Made by a program: the position numbers and the translations under genes. A stretch of 64,000 nucleotides of DNA from Pseudoalteromonas luteoviolacea H33-S (GTDB taxonomy: Bacteria; Pseudomonadota; Gammaproteobacteria; Enterobacterales; Alteromonadaceae), in contig NZ_AUXY01000046.1 in the NCBI RefSeq assembly GCF_001625695.1, forward strand, positions 83,541 through 147,540, read 5' to 3'. Below are positions 1-9,361 of this stretch, in pieces; position 1 is the first letter of the stretch, and each line of letters opens with the position of its first letter. Below the pieces are notes generated by a model that was given only the letters and a program-made list of their open reading frames with translations, did no database searches and was not told the DNA's origin.

Positions 1-1768
1 CATCAAGTACTTGCCGGGCTTTTTCTAATTGAATATCACTGTTTGTAGCAAATGATACTTGCGTAACTGGTACCAAGTGATCCGGCTGAATACCTACGCC
101 AATCAGCTTGCTGCCATCCACTTGATCGGAGCGTTTACTGGTATACACGTATGTAATCGCACTGTCGTTATCACCTTTAAACACTTCACCAACCATGATG
201 TCTCCATTAATACCAGTTGTCACTTCTCCGATAATTGGGAAACCCATACTTTGGACAAACATCAACATGTGCTCACCGGCGCTTTGATTTTTCCGCTCAC
301 TCATAACAACCGTAGGCACGTTAAACAGCTTTTCGGTATTAGGTAATCTTGGTGGTTCTGATAATACAAAGGAGTCCGCTTGTTCTGGTAATCTCTGAGC
401 TGCAACAATAAAAGGCCCAACCGTTGTGAGTTTATCTGTAAAGTAACTTAAAAACCTTAACGTCAAAGAGAAGTTACTAGGATAATTGCGCATGTCCAGC
501 ACTATCCCTTTGGCGCTTTTTAACACCTCTACCGCTTGCTCTAACGCTGCTTCATCAGTCATTTTAAACAGTCTAAATAAAACGACGCCATCACCGAGTT
601 CTTCTAGTAAAGGCTGATCTGGTCGATGATCATGCAGTGGCCCCATGACATCTTTATGCACTGTCCCCGTTGTAGTGGTGAAGATTTCTCCGGATAACTT
701 TTTAAAGGTCAGCTTCACAAGCTCCGGCGTTTTATAACTGCGATGAAACCTAGAAACGGCAGTTCTTTTTTCAACATGCGGGCTTCTAAATGTTTTGCCT
801 AGCTCAGCATTGATAAGATCTTCGACTGATACATCATCAATCGCAATCAATTCATCTCCAATATCAGCTTGCAAAGTCAAATAATGCGTTTTCTTACTTA
901 AGATGGCTTTGCCTTCAATGTACTCTAAATCAAGCGGAAGTCGATAATCACCAAATTTTGAAAACTGCGCAGGCAACAAAATAAACAAATGATTATCTTG
1001 GAGCTTGGTAAACTCTCTTTGTACTTCTCGCTCTATATTTTTTGCGTCCCCAGTACAAGCTGCAAGTAAGTTTTCATGGCTATTTTTCCAGTTAAGCGGC
1101 ACTTGTTCAAAATACGGCCAAAAGTGATTGGTTTCTCCCCATATCATGCTCAGTGCAGCCATACACTTTGGGGGGGAAGCCAAAGAAGTACTTAAATTGG
1201 AAGCTGTATAAGCTTGTCCTTTTAGGCCTTGTTGATATTCTAAGTAAAGTGGCCAAAAGATGGGCTGCCCTGCATACACATCGTCGTATACTTGACGTTT
1301 CGATGTCACTTCCCAATTAGAAATATTACCATACTCAAAGGTTTGTAAGGCGCGAAAATTACCATTCATTGTCCTTGCGCCGATATTTATCCACGTATTT
1401 ACAACGTCGGTATCACTAAATATAGGTAGCTGATCTACACTGCGATAAATATGCGGTGCGACCTGCTTTAACAAAGACAAGCCCGTGTCTAATCTTTCTG
1501 TAGTAGGTGCTTCCACCATTTTACTAATACTATGTTCTAAAAAATTCTCCCATTGTGTATTTGATACTGCATGGCTTGGATAGTAGTAACGCACCCTATG
1601 TACCAGTTCACTGAACTCAAGAATATCTGACAATGCTGCTTGATACTGAGCTTTATCGTGAGTTAGATCTAATGATACTTGGGCGAATTGACTGCTTGCA
1701 TATGACGTACTACTGATAGTAAATAACGCGAGTACACACACCCGGCTATTAATACATTTTATTGCCAT
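1..1768 (-). CDS. S41-family (tail-specific protease-like) peptidase, exported, 3' end cut by window edge
   Basis: An open frame of 589 codons runs from ATG at 1768 through the left edge without a stop, so the C-terminus is missing. The start is preceded by AAGGAA seven bases or so upstream. The first residues (basic, then VCVLALFTISSTSYAS) look like a signal peptide, so the enzyme should act in the periplasm or outside. Near residue 495 the sequence NQSAGEHM, followed by GEVTTGINGD, fits the S-A-x-E nucleophile region and the following strand of the S41 peptidases. A stretch around residue 270-290 (DEL-IAIDDVSVEDLI) could be the PDZ-like or lid region. It is divergently transcribed from the fimbrial operon, with 439 bp between them. 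The substrate is unknown. Family assignment is by motif memory and moderately firm; catalytic lysine was not securely located. Confidence 0.75.
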   Translation of the reverse strand, partial: MAIKCINSRVCVLALFTISSTSYASSQFAQVSLDLTHDKAQYQAALSDILEFSELVHRVRYYYPSHAVSNTQWENFLEHSISKMVEAPTTERLDTGLSLLKQVAPHIYRSVDQLPIFSDTDVVNTWINIGARTMNGNFRALQTFEYGNISNWEVTSKRQVYDDVYAGQPIFWPLYLEYQQGLKGQAYTASNLSTSLASPPKCMAALSMIWGETNHFWPYFEQVPLNWKNSHENLLAACTGDAKNIEREVQREFTKLQDNHLFILLPAQFSKFGDYRLPLDLEYIEGKAILSKKTHYLTLQADIGDELIAIDDVSVEDLINAELGKTFRSPHVEKRTAVSRFHRSYKTPELVKLTFKKLSGEIFTTTTGTVHKDVMGPLHDHRPDQPLLEELGDGVVLFRLFKMTDEAALEQAVEVLKSAKGIVLDMRNYPSNFSLTLRFLSYFTDKLTTVGPFIVAAQRLPEQADSFVLSEPPRLPNTEKLFNVPTVVMSERKNQSAGEHMLMFVQSMGFPIIGEVTTGINGDIMVGEVFKGDNDSAITYVYTSKRSDQVDGSKLIGVGIQPDHLVPVTQVSFATNSDIQLEKARQVLD

Positions 1769-2207
1769 GTCATTTCCTTGTTATTATTTTGCACACCATA
1801 TAGTCAATAAAAACCAACTTTAATGTCAACTTATTAACAAACATGATGAAATATTTAATAAAGTAAATATCTGGCTTAACCAACTAAATACGTGCTCAGC
1901 ATCAAGCTCAATCAAATTTCGGTAGCCAGAATTCGTACTCGCGATCAAATAATTAAACTCAAAAAAGTATATTAATTGGGGGTTAAGGGCCTGACCAGTA
2001 CCTAAACTTGCTCAATGAAACAAAGAGGAATTTAGCAACACGGCTTTCTGATCAGTAAACAAGCTGATTAAACACCGGTCTCATACTCAAAATCGATGAA
2101 ATAACTAAGACTTATTTCTCATAAGTACACAAATTATGCTTGTGTTAGAAAATAGGAAAGGTATCGTATAGCAAATTTTATATTCAAGCTTGTTTGTTGG
2201 AAGTCAA
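1769..2207. other. Divergent intergenic region, no gene seen
   Basis: AT-rich spacer between the peptidase gene (leftward) and the fimbrial chaperone (rightward). It must hold both promoters, but I found no convincing -35/-10 pair, no -24/-12 site and no strong palindrome. No reading frame of coding appearance occurs here. Confidence 0.6.
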
Positions 2208-2903
2208 ATGCGTTTATTTATGTTGTTACTTTTTTGGTTATCACTCCCAACCTTGGCCTACCAAGTTCAACCTATGATTGTTGACCTTGCAGCGCATGGT
2301 AAAAAGTCGTTGGTTACTTACCGACTACAAAACCCCAGTGAGAACACATTACCAATCGAAATAGAAGTATATAAACGTACATTTGATGAAAACCAGCAAG
2401 AAGTACTGGTGCCTGCAGAAGATGACTTCATCGTACTTCCTCCACAGGTCGAAGTTGCCGCAAACAGCTATCAAGTATTTCGCGCCAAATACTTGGGCTC
2501 ACCAGAGCTCAAAGAAACGCACTCATACCGCATCGTTTTTAAGCAGCTTCCTTTACCTGAAGAAGATGACAAATCTGGGGTAAAAATGGTCTTTAATTTC
2601 GCCACTCTGGTATTTGTCAGTCCAGAGGGGATCAATGCGCAAGCACAAACCTCTATCCAGTGTGAAAAAATTGAAGATTGCACTTTTACCATTGCCAATT
2701 CTGGGAAACGCGTTTTAGATTTGTCGACCTTTGACTATCAGTTCCATAATGGCGAAACCAATATAGAGTGGGCACAGCTTCAATCTATCACCTCTGGCCG
2801 GTTTATCATGCCGGGACATAAAATGGAAGTTGACTTGCAATCGATCCTGAATGAAAAGCCTAGTAAGAGCGCAAAACTTATCAGCCTATTTAATCAAAAG
2901 TAA
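2208..2903 (+). CDS. Fimbrial periplasmic chaperone (PapD/CooB-like)
   Basis: A 231-residue protein with a clear signal peptide (MRLFMLLLFWLSLPTLA then YQVQP). The body has the features of a pilus-assembly chaperone: an N-terminal Ig-like domain with VTYRLQNPSENTLPIEIEVYK, then the hydrophobic and basic stretch FRAKYLGSPELKETHSYRIVFKQLPLPEE, which matches the G1-strand and F1-G1 region around QxYRIxxxxLP of this family, and a second beta domain. A TTG at 2190 is also open, but ATG 2208 is chosen because GGAAG lies six bases before it and the signal peptide starts there. It is first in the operon, eight bases before the usher gene. The combination with a TcfC/CooC-type usher suggests the alpha (CS1-like) fimbrial class. 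Expected role: donor-strand capping of pilins in the periplasm. Confidence 0.85.
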   Translation: MRLFMLLLFWLSLPTLAYQVQPMIVDLAAHGKKSLVTYRLQNPSENTLPIEIEVYKRTFDENQQEVLVPAEDDFIVLPPQVEVAANSYQVFRAKYLGSPELKETHSYRIVFKQLPLPEEDDKSGVKMVFNFATLVFVSPEGINAQAQTSIQCEKIEDCTFTIANSGKRVLDLSTFDYQFHNGETNIEWAQLQSITSGRFIMPGHKMEVDLQSILNEKPSKSAKLISLFNQK

Positions 2904-2911
2904 TTTAGCCC

Positions 2912-5380
2912 ATGTTTAAAATAGGCGCTTATTTCTGGCCTACTCATTTGCGAAGTGTGTTAATCACACTTCTGTTGTTTTCGGCTACTCGTGTTTTTTC
3001 AGCCTCATTCGAGATGGACTTTCCAGTACGGCTATATCTTGCCGAGGTGGGGCAAATTTCTGCCACCACAGACGGCTTTGAACTAAAATCTGTCTCTGCT
3101 GCTGAGTTTAAACAGCAACTAAGCCCCCAACTAAGCCAAGATGTCATTATGTGGCTTACCACTCAAGGTGAAAAAGCCATCACACCCGAAGAGTTTGCGG
3201 CGCAAGGTATTGAATTGAAATTACAGCCTCAAGATCTCATCATTGATATGACACTGTCAGAAACAGCTATGGCAACTGACAACTTATCATATGGTCGACA
3301 AACCCATTTTGAGCAACCCAAAGGGGAAGCTTATTGGGCCATGCTGAACAACCTCAATTTAAATCATGAACGTTTCAACAATCATAATGACCATAGATCA
3401 CAGTTTGAGTGGCTGATGAATTCAAATATTGGTGGCGGGGATGGTATCAACATGCGCAGTTCATTATTTTGGGAAGATGGCAGTCGCAGAGACAGCAAAG
3501 TCTACCGAGGAGAAACTGCACTTTACTACGACCAACCTAACAAGCCACTGCGCTTGACCTTGGGTGATACCAGTATAACGAGCACAGGACATTTATCTGG
3601 CGCACAGCTAGCTGGATTCAGTTTCAGCAAAGCCTATTCTAAGCTGCAGCCACAACGTAGGATAACCCCCGGTAATAGCCAACAATTTGTTCTCCCACGC
3701 ATGGCCATATTAGAAGTCTACATTAACGACTTTTTAATCTCTCGATTGCGTCTAAATGCCGGTCGTTATGACCTTAGTGACCTTCCCCTTACTTCAGGCG
3801 AAAACGACATTCGCGTTATTGCCACCTACCCTAATGGCGAAACAGAAGAGTTTAATTTTACTACACATTATAATGCAAGGTTACTTGCCAAAGGTTTAAG
3901 CGACTACTCTTTTGCCATTGGGTATTTGTCTACATTTGAAGAAAGACGTTTCGAATACGATGACGATCTACTCATATCTGGTACTTACGAATACGGTTTA
4001 AGTGACAATTTTACCTTTGGATTTAACGGTGCAGTGCATCCCATTGGCCATGTAATTGGCTCTTTGGCAACCATAAACACACCTCTCGGTAATCTTTCAT
4101 TGCGCTACTCGCAGAGCGAGAAAGATGGCACTACCGGTAATATTTATTCAGTAGAAACCGAACATAGCGTTTGGGGTCATGGTAACTTTGGCTCACCCAA
4201 CTTACGCCTTGGCTACGAGATCAGCCATAACTTTACCAACACTCCTTGGCTTGAGTTTGATACTATTAATAATCGAAATCGTGCATTTGTTGATTACAGT
4301 TATTTTATCAATCAACATATGGATATTAACCTCAATGCTGCTCGTGCAGACAATGACGACAATGAAACAACAGATATCATCACTGCTGAATTCAATGTAC
4401 GCTATGAGGATATCCGCTTTAGGCTAGGTTACAACTTTAGCGACAGTGAAGATGAACGGTTTGTCTCAGATAACAGACTTTTCCTCACCTTTACCTGGAA
4501 CTATGATAGCCGTCGTTCAAACCACAGAGCCCGAGCGCAATATAATAGCCGGACAAAGGTCACCAGCGCCAGTTATGGCAAAACCAATTACAACTTTGTC
4601 AATGACTACGGCTATCAAGTCTTGGCAGAGCAAGGCGAAGGCTTTAGACAAGAACAATTAGAGGCCAGCTATACCGGCTCATTGATGAGAGCGGATGTCA
4701 GTACCAGCAACTATTCTCGCTATGGTATTGGTTCCGATAGTACCAGCAGTGTAAATCTGTCGACCAGCCTCGGTATTGCTGACGGACACGTCGGTATGAG
4801 TGCAACCACAACAGCACCCTTTGCGGTTATTACCAAACATAAAACGTTGCAAGACGCAGATGTACTGGTCAATATCGACAGAGCGGGACGAGCTCAATCA
4901 AAGCCAAGCAATCAAATTGGTTCACTTATAGACTTAGGCAGTGGTTACAGTAAAGCGCAACTCAATATTGATGTACCCAATGCGCCACTTGGCTATGACT
5001 GGGGGCCTGGTATGTATGTTAAGGTCGGGGGCGCAGCGACAGGACATCATATTCAAATTGGTTCTGACTTATCTTATACCGTGATAGGCACATTGGTTGA
5101 TCACTCAGGCACACCAATTGCAATGAAACGAGGACGTATCATCAAACAGTACGCTGGCGACTCGGATAATAAAAATACGACCGATACACAGGCGCAAAGC
5201 TGGGCATTCTTTACCAATAGAACAGGACGCTTTGTGGTCGAAGGTATTAGCACTGGCCACTATCGTATTGAACTGGATGAACTGAGCGGGCAGTTCAGTA
5301 TTGCAGATACAGCACAAAGGTTTGTTAGGCTAGGTACTATCTCCACACACATTGCGCAGCCTAAAGGAGGCACACAATAA
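2912..5380 (+). CDS. Outer-membrane fimbrial usher (TcfC/CooC-like)
   Basis: An 822-residue protein with a signal peptide (residues ~1-30, ending RVFSASFEM). The middle is rich in alternating beta-strand sequence with many aromatic and Asn residues, as expected of an outer-membrane barrel. The segment around residues 255-310 (LPRMAILEVYINDFLISRLRLNAGRYDLSDLPLTSGENDIRVI) is the usher plug/E-set region that connects strands in all chaperone-usher pores. The C-terminal ~120 residues (WAFFTNRTGRFVVEGISTGHYRIEL) form a carboxypeptidase-regulatory-like or CooC_C-type beta sandwich. Its length fits the alpha-fimbrial ushers. It lies between the chaperone and a 288-residue exported protein, overlapping the latter by one base (TAATG), so the three are co-translated. 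Expected role: secretion and ordered assembly of the pilus. Confidence 0.88.
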   Translation: MFKIGAYFWPTHLRSVLITLLLFSATRVFSASFEMDFPVRLYLAEVGQISATTDGFELKSVSAAEFKQQLSPQLSQDVIMWLTTQGEKAITPEEFAAQGIELKLQPQDLIIDMTLSETAMATDNLSYGRQTHFEQPKGEAYWAMLNNLNLNHERFNNHNDHRSQFEWLMNSNIGGGDGINMRSSLFWEDGSRRDSKVYRGETALYYDQPNKPLRLTLGDTSITSTGHLSGAQLAGFSFSKAYSKLQPQRRITPGNSQQFVLPRMAILEVYINDFLISRLRLNAGRYDLSDLPLTSGENDIRVIATYPNGETEEFNFTTHYNARLLAKGLSDYSFAIGYLSTFEERRFEYDDDLLISGTYEYGLSDNFTFGFNGAVHPIGHVIGSLATINTPLGNLSLRYSQSEKDGTTGNIYSVETEHSVWGHGNFGSPNLRLGYEISHNFTNTPWLEFDTINNRNRAFVDYSYFINQHMDINLNAARADNDDNETTDIITAEFNVRYEDIRFRLGYNFSDSEDERFVSDNRLFLTFTWNYDSRRSNHRARAQYNSRTKVTSASYGKTNYNFVNDYGYQVLAEQGEGFRQEQLEASYTGSLMRADVSTSNYSRYGIGSDSTSSVNLSTSLGIADGHVGMSATTTAPFAVITKHKTLQDADVLVNIDRAGRAQSKPSNQIGSLIDLGSGYSKAQLNIDVPNAPLGYDWGPGMYVKVGGAATGHHIQIGSDLSYTVIGTLVDHSGTPIAMKRGRIIKQYAGDSDNKNTTDTQAQSWAFFTNRTGRFVVEGISTGHYRIELDELSGQFSIADTAQRFVRLGTISTHIAQPKGGTQ

Positions 5381-6246
5381 TGAAAATCAAAGTCTTGACC
5401 TTAATGATTTTGAGTTTTTTAATGCTCAGTGCCAAGGCACGCGCAGATTGGTATAGCTGTTACGGCAACTTATGGGTCACTTCTAATTCAACCGACATCA
5501 TCACTGAACATACAAATAGAGTTACCGTTTTTTTACCACTAAAAGTTCAAGTTTCTGAGCAGCTACTGAACTGCGCTGATGAAATTTGGGTCGAAGACGT
5601 CTATTACTACTCCATGGTATTTGAAGGGCCAACCCAAGACAAGTATGCCAAATTGTTTGATGCCCAATTTAAAAAAATTAAAGTCAGAAATGGCATTTGG
5701 AAATCACCATTGAATGAACGCACCACACAAATGTGGGTTCGACTGCGTCATTACAGCTTATTCCCTGCAGGTGCTTACAACGGTGCGATTAGAGTCTCTA
5801 TTGTCAAAAACAATCAAATCGTTGAAGAACAATATTTTGACATGACTTATTACTCTGAACCGCAAGTTTCGATTTCTCTAGACAACAACAGCCAAGGCAA
5901 AATCGCCGGCAGTCACGGCCAATATCAAATTAACCTCGGAGAGCTAAAAAGTAATATGCGCTTTTATTGGGGTATAAAAATCCTCAGTAATAGCTCATAC
6001 GATATCGTTTTGGACTCAGAATTCAATGGTTTGCGTCATGAAACCAACACCAATGCGCTTATTAATTACTCAGTCAGCTTTGATAACGTCAAAATGTCGT
6101 CAGCTGATCAGATTTATCGTAGTTACAACTTCAATCCAGGCGTCAAAAATAAGTGGTATGGCTTTGAGTTCATTTTGGGCAATGTCGAATTAATGCCAGC
6201 CGGTTACTATAGAGATAATTTATCATTAACCGTTTACCCAAGATAA
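5380..6246 (+). CDS. Exported fimbrial minor subunit / probable tip adhesin
   Basis: A 288-residue protein with a signal peptide (MKIKVLTLMILSFLMLSAKARA then DWYSC). ATG overlaps the usher stop by one base and is preceded by a strong AAAGGAGG. The mature part has only two cysteines near the N-terminus (Cys in DWYSC and LLNC), many aromatic residues and an all-beta look, ending in NLSLTVYPR, a terminal strand that could donate in pilus assembly. I do not recognise the sequence family. Position after the usher and before a separately promoted pilin gene matches the tip-subunit slot of alpha-type fimbrial operons (CooD, CfaE), so a tip adhesin is the most likely role by context alone. Confidence 0.6.
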   Translation: MKIKVLTLMILSFLMLSAKARADWYSCYGNLWVTSNSTDIITEHTNRVTVFLPLKVQVSEQLLNCADEIWVEDVYYYSMVFEGPTQDKYAKLFDAQFKKIKVRNGIWKSPLNERTTQMWVRLRHYSLFPAGAYNGAIRVSIVKNNQIVEEQYFDMTYYSEPQVSISLDNNSQGKIAGSHGQYQINLGELKSNMRFYWGIKILSNSSYDIVLDSEFNGLRHETNTNALINYSVSFDNVKMSSADQIYRSYNFNPGVKNKWYGFEFILGNVELMPAGYYRDNLSLTVYPR

Positions 6247-6319
6247 CCTTATGATTTAAAAAGAATTAACAAACTTTTATGACGAAACACACAATTTTTT
6301 TGGAATAAATTTTTATTAT

Positions 6320-6335
6320 TGGCACACCCTTTGCT
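6320..6335 (+). promoter_or_regulatory. Sigma-54 (-24/-12) promoter for the pilin gene
   Basis: TGGCACACCCTTTGCT matches the RpoN consensus (TGGCAC-N5-TTGCW) at every conserved base, with exactly ten bases between the invariant GG (6321-6322) and GC (6333-6334). The predicted transcript start falls near 6346, about 70 bases before the pilin ATG. No activator gene is visible in the window. Confidence 0.82.
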
Positions 6336-6348
6336 TTTAATTAGCCAA

Positions 6349-6366
6349 CTAGGTGAACACACCTAG
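6349..6366 (+). other. Perfect hairpin at the predicted 5' end of the pilin mRNA
   Basis: CTAGGTG-AACA-CACCTAG gives a seven-pair stem with a four-base loop. It begins about three bases after the start predicted from the sigma-54 promoter, so it would sit at the extreme 5' end of the transcript. A stabilising role is an inference. Confidence 0.6.
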
Positions 6367-6417
6367 AAATTAAAATTAGATATAAAAACTACTTCTGTTT
6401 TTTAAAGGGGAAAAGCC

Positions 6418-6924
6418 ATGAAAACACTATTAAAATCACTATTCGTTGCAACTGCATTCACATCAATTACAGCTGCGGCGGCTGTATCAAGTACAACTGG
6501 CACTGAGGCGAAGTTTACTTTTGAAGGTACGATTGAACCAATGTGTAAAACTAGCAGTGGTAGTAACAACAGCATCACAGGTCTGAAACTTGATTCTACT
6601 CAGCAAACTCAAGAAATCGGTACTCTTGATGTTTGGTGTAACACTGGTGAAAACGCAACAACAGAATATACCTCTGCAAATGGTGGTTTCTTAGTAGCAA
6701 ACAATGCACAGGGCAGTAAAATTGCTTATACACTGAACATCGGTGATACATCTGGCATTGATTTACAAACAGGTACTTACAAGCATTCAAAAGCAACAGC
6801 AGCTGGTACAGGTGTTTCTGGTGAAACACAAGCAACTTCACTTAAAATCACACCTCAGTCAAACGGTTTAAATGACGCAGGTACTTACTCTGATACTATT
6901 ACCGTTACTGTAAGCCCGAACTAA
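6418..6924 (+). CDS. Major fimbrial pilin subunit
   Basis: A 168-residue protein starting after a strong AAAGGGGAAAAGCC leader. Residues 1-21 (MKTLLKSLFVATAFTSITAAA) form a signal peptide. The mature part holds two cysteines (EPMCKTS and DVWCNTG), suited to the disulfide of chaperone-usher pilins. It is rich in Thr, Ser, Gly and Asn and ends in AGTYSDTITVTVSPN, the conserved last beta strand seen in fimbrial and spore-coat-U-like subunits. It is separated from the tip-protein gene by 171 bp containing its own sigma-54 promoter, which would allow the large excess expected of the main shaft subunit. A palindrome that can terminate transcription follows the stop. Confidence 0.8.
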   Translation: MKTLLKSLFVATAFTSITAAAAVSSTTGTEAKFTFEGTIEPMCKTSSGSNNSITGLKLDSTQQTQEIGTLDVWCNTGENATTEYTSANGGFLVANNAQGSKIAYTLNIGDTSGIDLQTGTYKHSKATAAGTGVSGETQATSLKITPQSNGLNDAGTYSDTITVTVSPN

Positions 6925-6980
6925 TTCAATATTAGGCGGCAAAGTTTTTATGGCTTAATCTTCACTGCCTAATATAAGAT

Positions 6981-7008
6981 GATGGGTTAATTTTTTAATT
7001 AGCCCATC
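6981..7008 (+). terminator. Hairpin terminator after the pilin gene
   Basis: A 12-pair stem (one G-T pair) with a TTTT loop: GATGGGTTAATT pairs with AATTAGCCCATC. There is no clean T tract after it, so termination may be bidirectional or weak. A second, looser ATTAGGC/GCCTAAT pairing lies at 6931-6973. Confidence 0.55.
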
Positions 7009-7103
7009 AAGCTATAAAAAACACTAAACCACTCATTATTCCAATTAAATATTGTATTCGCAAAACCGACCTCATACTTTCCTGTAAAATATTTTTCAAA
7101 TAT

Positions 7104-8307
7104 CAGGGTACGAGCACACTTTGTTAACTCCTATTAACCAAACAATAGCTCAGCTCTAAAATCATCGTCGAAACTTGCTGCAACGAGTTTGCTGCGAATT
7201 GAGCCTTTACTTTTTGTGTGCTGCTTAACCATATTACGAACAACCCGCCTAAATAGCGCCATATGCTGAGCACTTAATGGGTCATGGGTTGCACCGTTGC
7301 CTTCTTTGAACACGACATCCAGAATCCAGTGCTGTTGATTTTCTATCAGCCAATGCTGTCGAATTGCGCTTGATATAAGAGAGTTATCTGTTGATGAGCA
7401 TAAGTCATAATGTATATCAATACTGGTTTTTTTCCTTTAGTCCGTACGCGCTCAACGGCAATAATGGCTTTAATAGCAGCCCAATCTTGCCTAACACCTT
7501 TATCTAGCAACGTAGCGTCGAGCGTGTAAACAGTACGGATTTCCTCCCGGAAATGCCACTTATCTGAAGCCACTTTCACCTCCATCCCCCCCTTCGCCAG
7601 CATCAAATTTTTGTTGGAATGCATTTGCAATAGCACAGTACAGGTTCTTTTGATTGCCTTTAGCCTGCACTACATAATCGGCTTGTCGGCTAATAAGTTG
7701 ATTTAGTGTATCCTTTTGGTAATGCATTGCATCCACTTTAACCATCGCGCCTGTAATATCAAGCATTTGAAGTAGCTCACGCACCGCTGGAATTTCATTA
7801 CTTTTGCTATCGACACAATTGTGAAGCAAAGTGAGGCCTGAATCACAGTCGTAAGCTGAAACTAAATGAAGTGTATCGGTAGCTCGCTTGCTCGCTCCCC
7901 GAATAGTCTTACCATCAAAAGCGATAACGGGTATTCCTGGTTTGTCTCGTTGATGGTTCACCCAACTGTACAGTGCTAGCAATAATGAATCGCGATTAAG
8001 GCCTCGAAAAATACGAGCGATGCTGTGCCGTGTGGGAATACCATGTACAAAAGGGCGAAAACACCCTAACCATGGCAGTTTTTATTGCCATATATTTCAA
8101 TATCTTGCCAACCTTCACAGCCTGAGGTTATGGCGCTTATTATCAGAAACATAATATCTACCAAATTTTGGTGCTGGTTAATTGTAGAGCGGCTTTCTTT
8201 GACTAATTCGAGATGTGAAAATAAGGACATTGCGATAAGAAAAGTGAAAAAGTTAGTGCTATTAGATCATAGATTCACCTTCTTTACAAAGTGTGATCCC
8301 GCCCAGT
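7104..8307 (-). mobile_element. Decayed ISAs1-family insertion sequence
   Basis: About 1.2 kb bounded by imperfect inverted ends: 7104-7127 read forward and 8284-8307 read in reverse agree at 18 of 24 positions and share CACACTTTGT. The interior is a broken ISAs1-type transposase gene. The flanking ten bases on the two sides do not match, so no target duplication remains; the insertion is old or rearranged. Confidence 0.75.
7134..8230 (-). pseudogene. ISAs1-family DDE transposase, frameshifted
   Basis: The product can be followed from ATG 8230 (MSLFSHLELVKESRST...MFLIISAITSGCEGWQDIEIYG), through a frameshift near 8085 into LPWLGCFRPFVHGIPTRHSIARIF and VIAFDGKTIRGASK, through a second frameshift between about 7560 and 7640, to the C-terminal RQHWLIENQQHWILDVVFKE and the TAA at 7134. 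These are the characteristic blocks of the ISAs1/H-repeat transposases, including the first catalytic Asp (AFDGKTIRG) and the C-terminal RxHWxIEN motif. The total span of about 365 codons equals a full-length member, so nothing large is missing, but at least two frameshifts make it inactive. Confidence 0.85.
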
Positions 8308-8532
8308 GCTGACACCGAGAACACATATATAGACACTCTATTTATGTCAGATATATTTTTCGGATGGAAAGTTAATAAAAACGTAAGATCGGAGAATTAA
8401 CTTAATTGTTTTTTATTATGTAAACAAAGAGCCATAAAAACATTAAAATAAACATTAAAATAAATAATCAAATTAATTAATTAATCAAATAACCTCACCA
8501 ACACATTAACACCAAAAACATAAAAATTATAA
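8308..8532. other. AT-rich spacer, no gene seen
   Basis: Very AT-rich sequence between the ISAs1 end and the promoter of the secreted-protein gene, with runs such as attaattaattaat. No coding frame, tRNA or strong structure was seen. Confidence 0.5.
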
Positions 8533-8561
8533 TTGACACTAAAAGAATATACATATAGCAT
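8533..8561 (+). promoter_or_regulatory. Sigma-70 promoter for the secreted-protein gene
   Basis: A perfect -35 TTGACA (8533-8538) is followed after 17 bases by TAGCAT (8556-8561), four of six matches to the -10 consensus. The predicted start near 8568 falls inside the leader hairpin described next. Confidence 0.5.
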
Positions 8562-8563
8562 AA

Positions 8564-8592
8564 AAATGCCGCTATAACTTTAGCGAGCATTT
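8564..8592 (+). other. Leader hairpin upstream of the secreted-protein gene
   Basis: AAATGC CGCTA pairs with TAGCG A GCATTT: eleven base pairs with one bulged A and a six-base loop. It lies 24 bases before the ATG at 8616 and may shape the 5' end of the mRNA. Confidence 0.45.
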
Positions 8593-8615
8593 ATATAACT
8601 ATAAGGAAATTAATT

Positions 8616-9290
8616 ATGTTTAACAAAAAAACTTTATTTGCTGCACTTTCATGCCTTTCTTTTTTCTCACAAGCTGATGTTGGTGTAACAGAAAGTTCTA
8701 ATATTGAACTACAAAATGGGCAAACTAAAATATATTATTTTTTAACTAGCCCTGTTCATCCATTTCAACATACCACTTACCATCGTTGGGGCTCTAATGG
8801 CTCATACTGTACCATTCAAGGAGGGAGCTATAACACGAGGCTACCTAAGTCAGGTACACAGCGTTTTAATGTGGCTTTTGGCAGACAGATGTGGACACTA
8901 ACATGCTATGGAGCTTATGGAGATCAGGCAAGACGTATAAACTGGACCAACCACATGGGACGTGCCCAAGCGTCAAACGGTATTGAAGCATTAGAAAATA
9001 TCGCACCAGTTTCTATTAATGATTTAATCAACGAGTATAATGTTGATTTCAATGAGCTCAACTTGGAACATGGCTATTTTGATGTTGAAGTCGCAGATTT
9101 AGATTCAAATTCATTTAACGACATCACCATCGTAGATAAGTATAGTAAGAAAATATATATTTATATGGCCGATGAGGACGGGGTACTTAATTTATCTTAC
9201 GCACAAGATTCAGTCCCTTCATTTGAAAAGATTGAAAGCATAAACTTATACAACGGCAAGGTTGTAGACGTTAGCGTTAATACTAAATAA
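8616..9290 (+). CDS. Secreted protein of unknown function with FG-GAP/VCBS-like segment
   Basis: A 224-residue protein with a signal peptide (MFNKKTLFAALSCLSFFSQA then DVGV), after AAGGAAATTAATT. I do not recognise the family. The N-terminal half is aromatic- and Gly-rich with two cysteines (SYCTIQGG and TLTCYGAYG) likely to form a disulfide. The segment VEVADLDSNSFNDITIVDKYSKKIYIYMADEDG (about residues 155-187) resembles the Asp-rich calcium loop of FG-GAP/VCBS repeats. It stands alone between two decayed insertion sequences, with its own promoter, leader hairpin and terminator, so it is a single-gene transcription unit that has been kept intact. An extracellular or adhesion-related role is only a guess. 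Confidence 0.65.
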   Translation: MFNKKTLFAALSCLSFFSQADVGVTESSNIELQNGQTKIYYFLTSPVHPFQHTTYHRWGSNGSYCTIQGGSYNTRLPKSGTQRFNVAFGRQMWTLTCYGAYGDQARRINWTNHMGRAQASNGIEALENIAPVSINDLINEYNVDFNELNLEHGYFDVEVADLDSNSFNDITIVDKYSKKIYIYMADEDGVLNLSYAQDSVPSFEKIESINLYNGKVVDVSVNTK

Positions 9291-9361
9291 AATAAAAAAT
9301 AATAAACCAGTCAACTTAAAGTTTAATTAACTAAAAAATTGACTGCTATTTATATACACCA

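Noticed and set aside
59..346. Plus-strand open frame of 95 codons at the left edge
   Set aside because: It is antisense to the C-terminal part of the S41-type peptidase frame, which is continuous for 589 codons and has a start, signal peptide and family motifs.
7104..8307. Target-site duplication around the ISAs1 remnant
   Set aside because: The ten bases outside each end do not match; no duplication can be supported.
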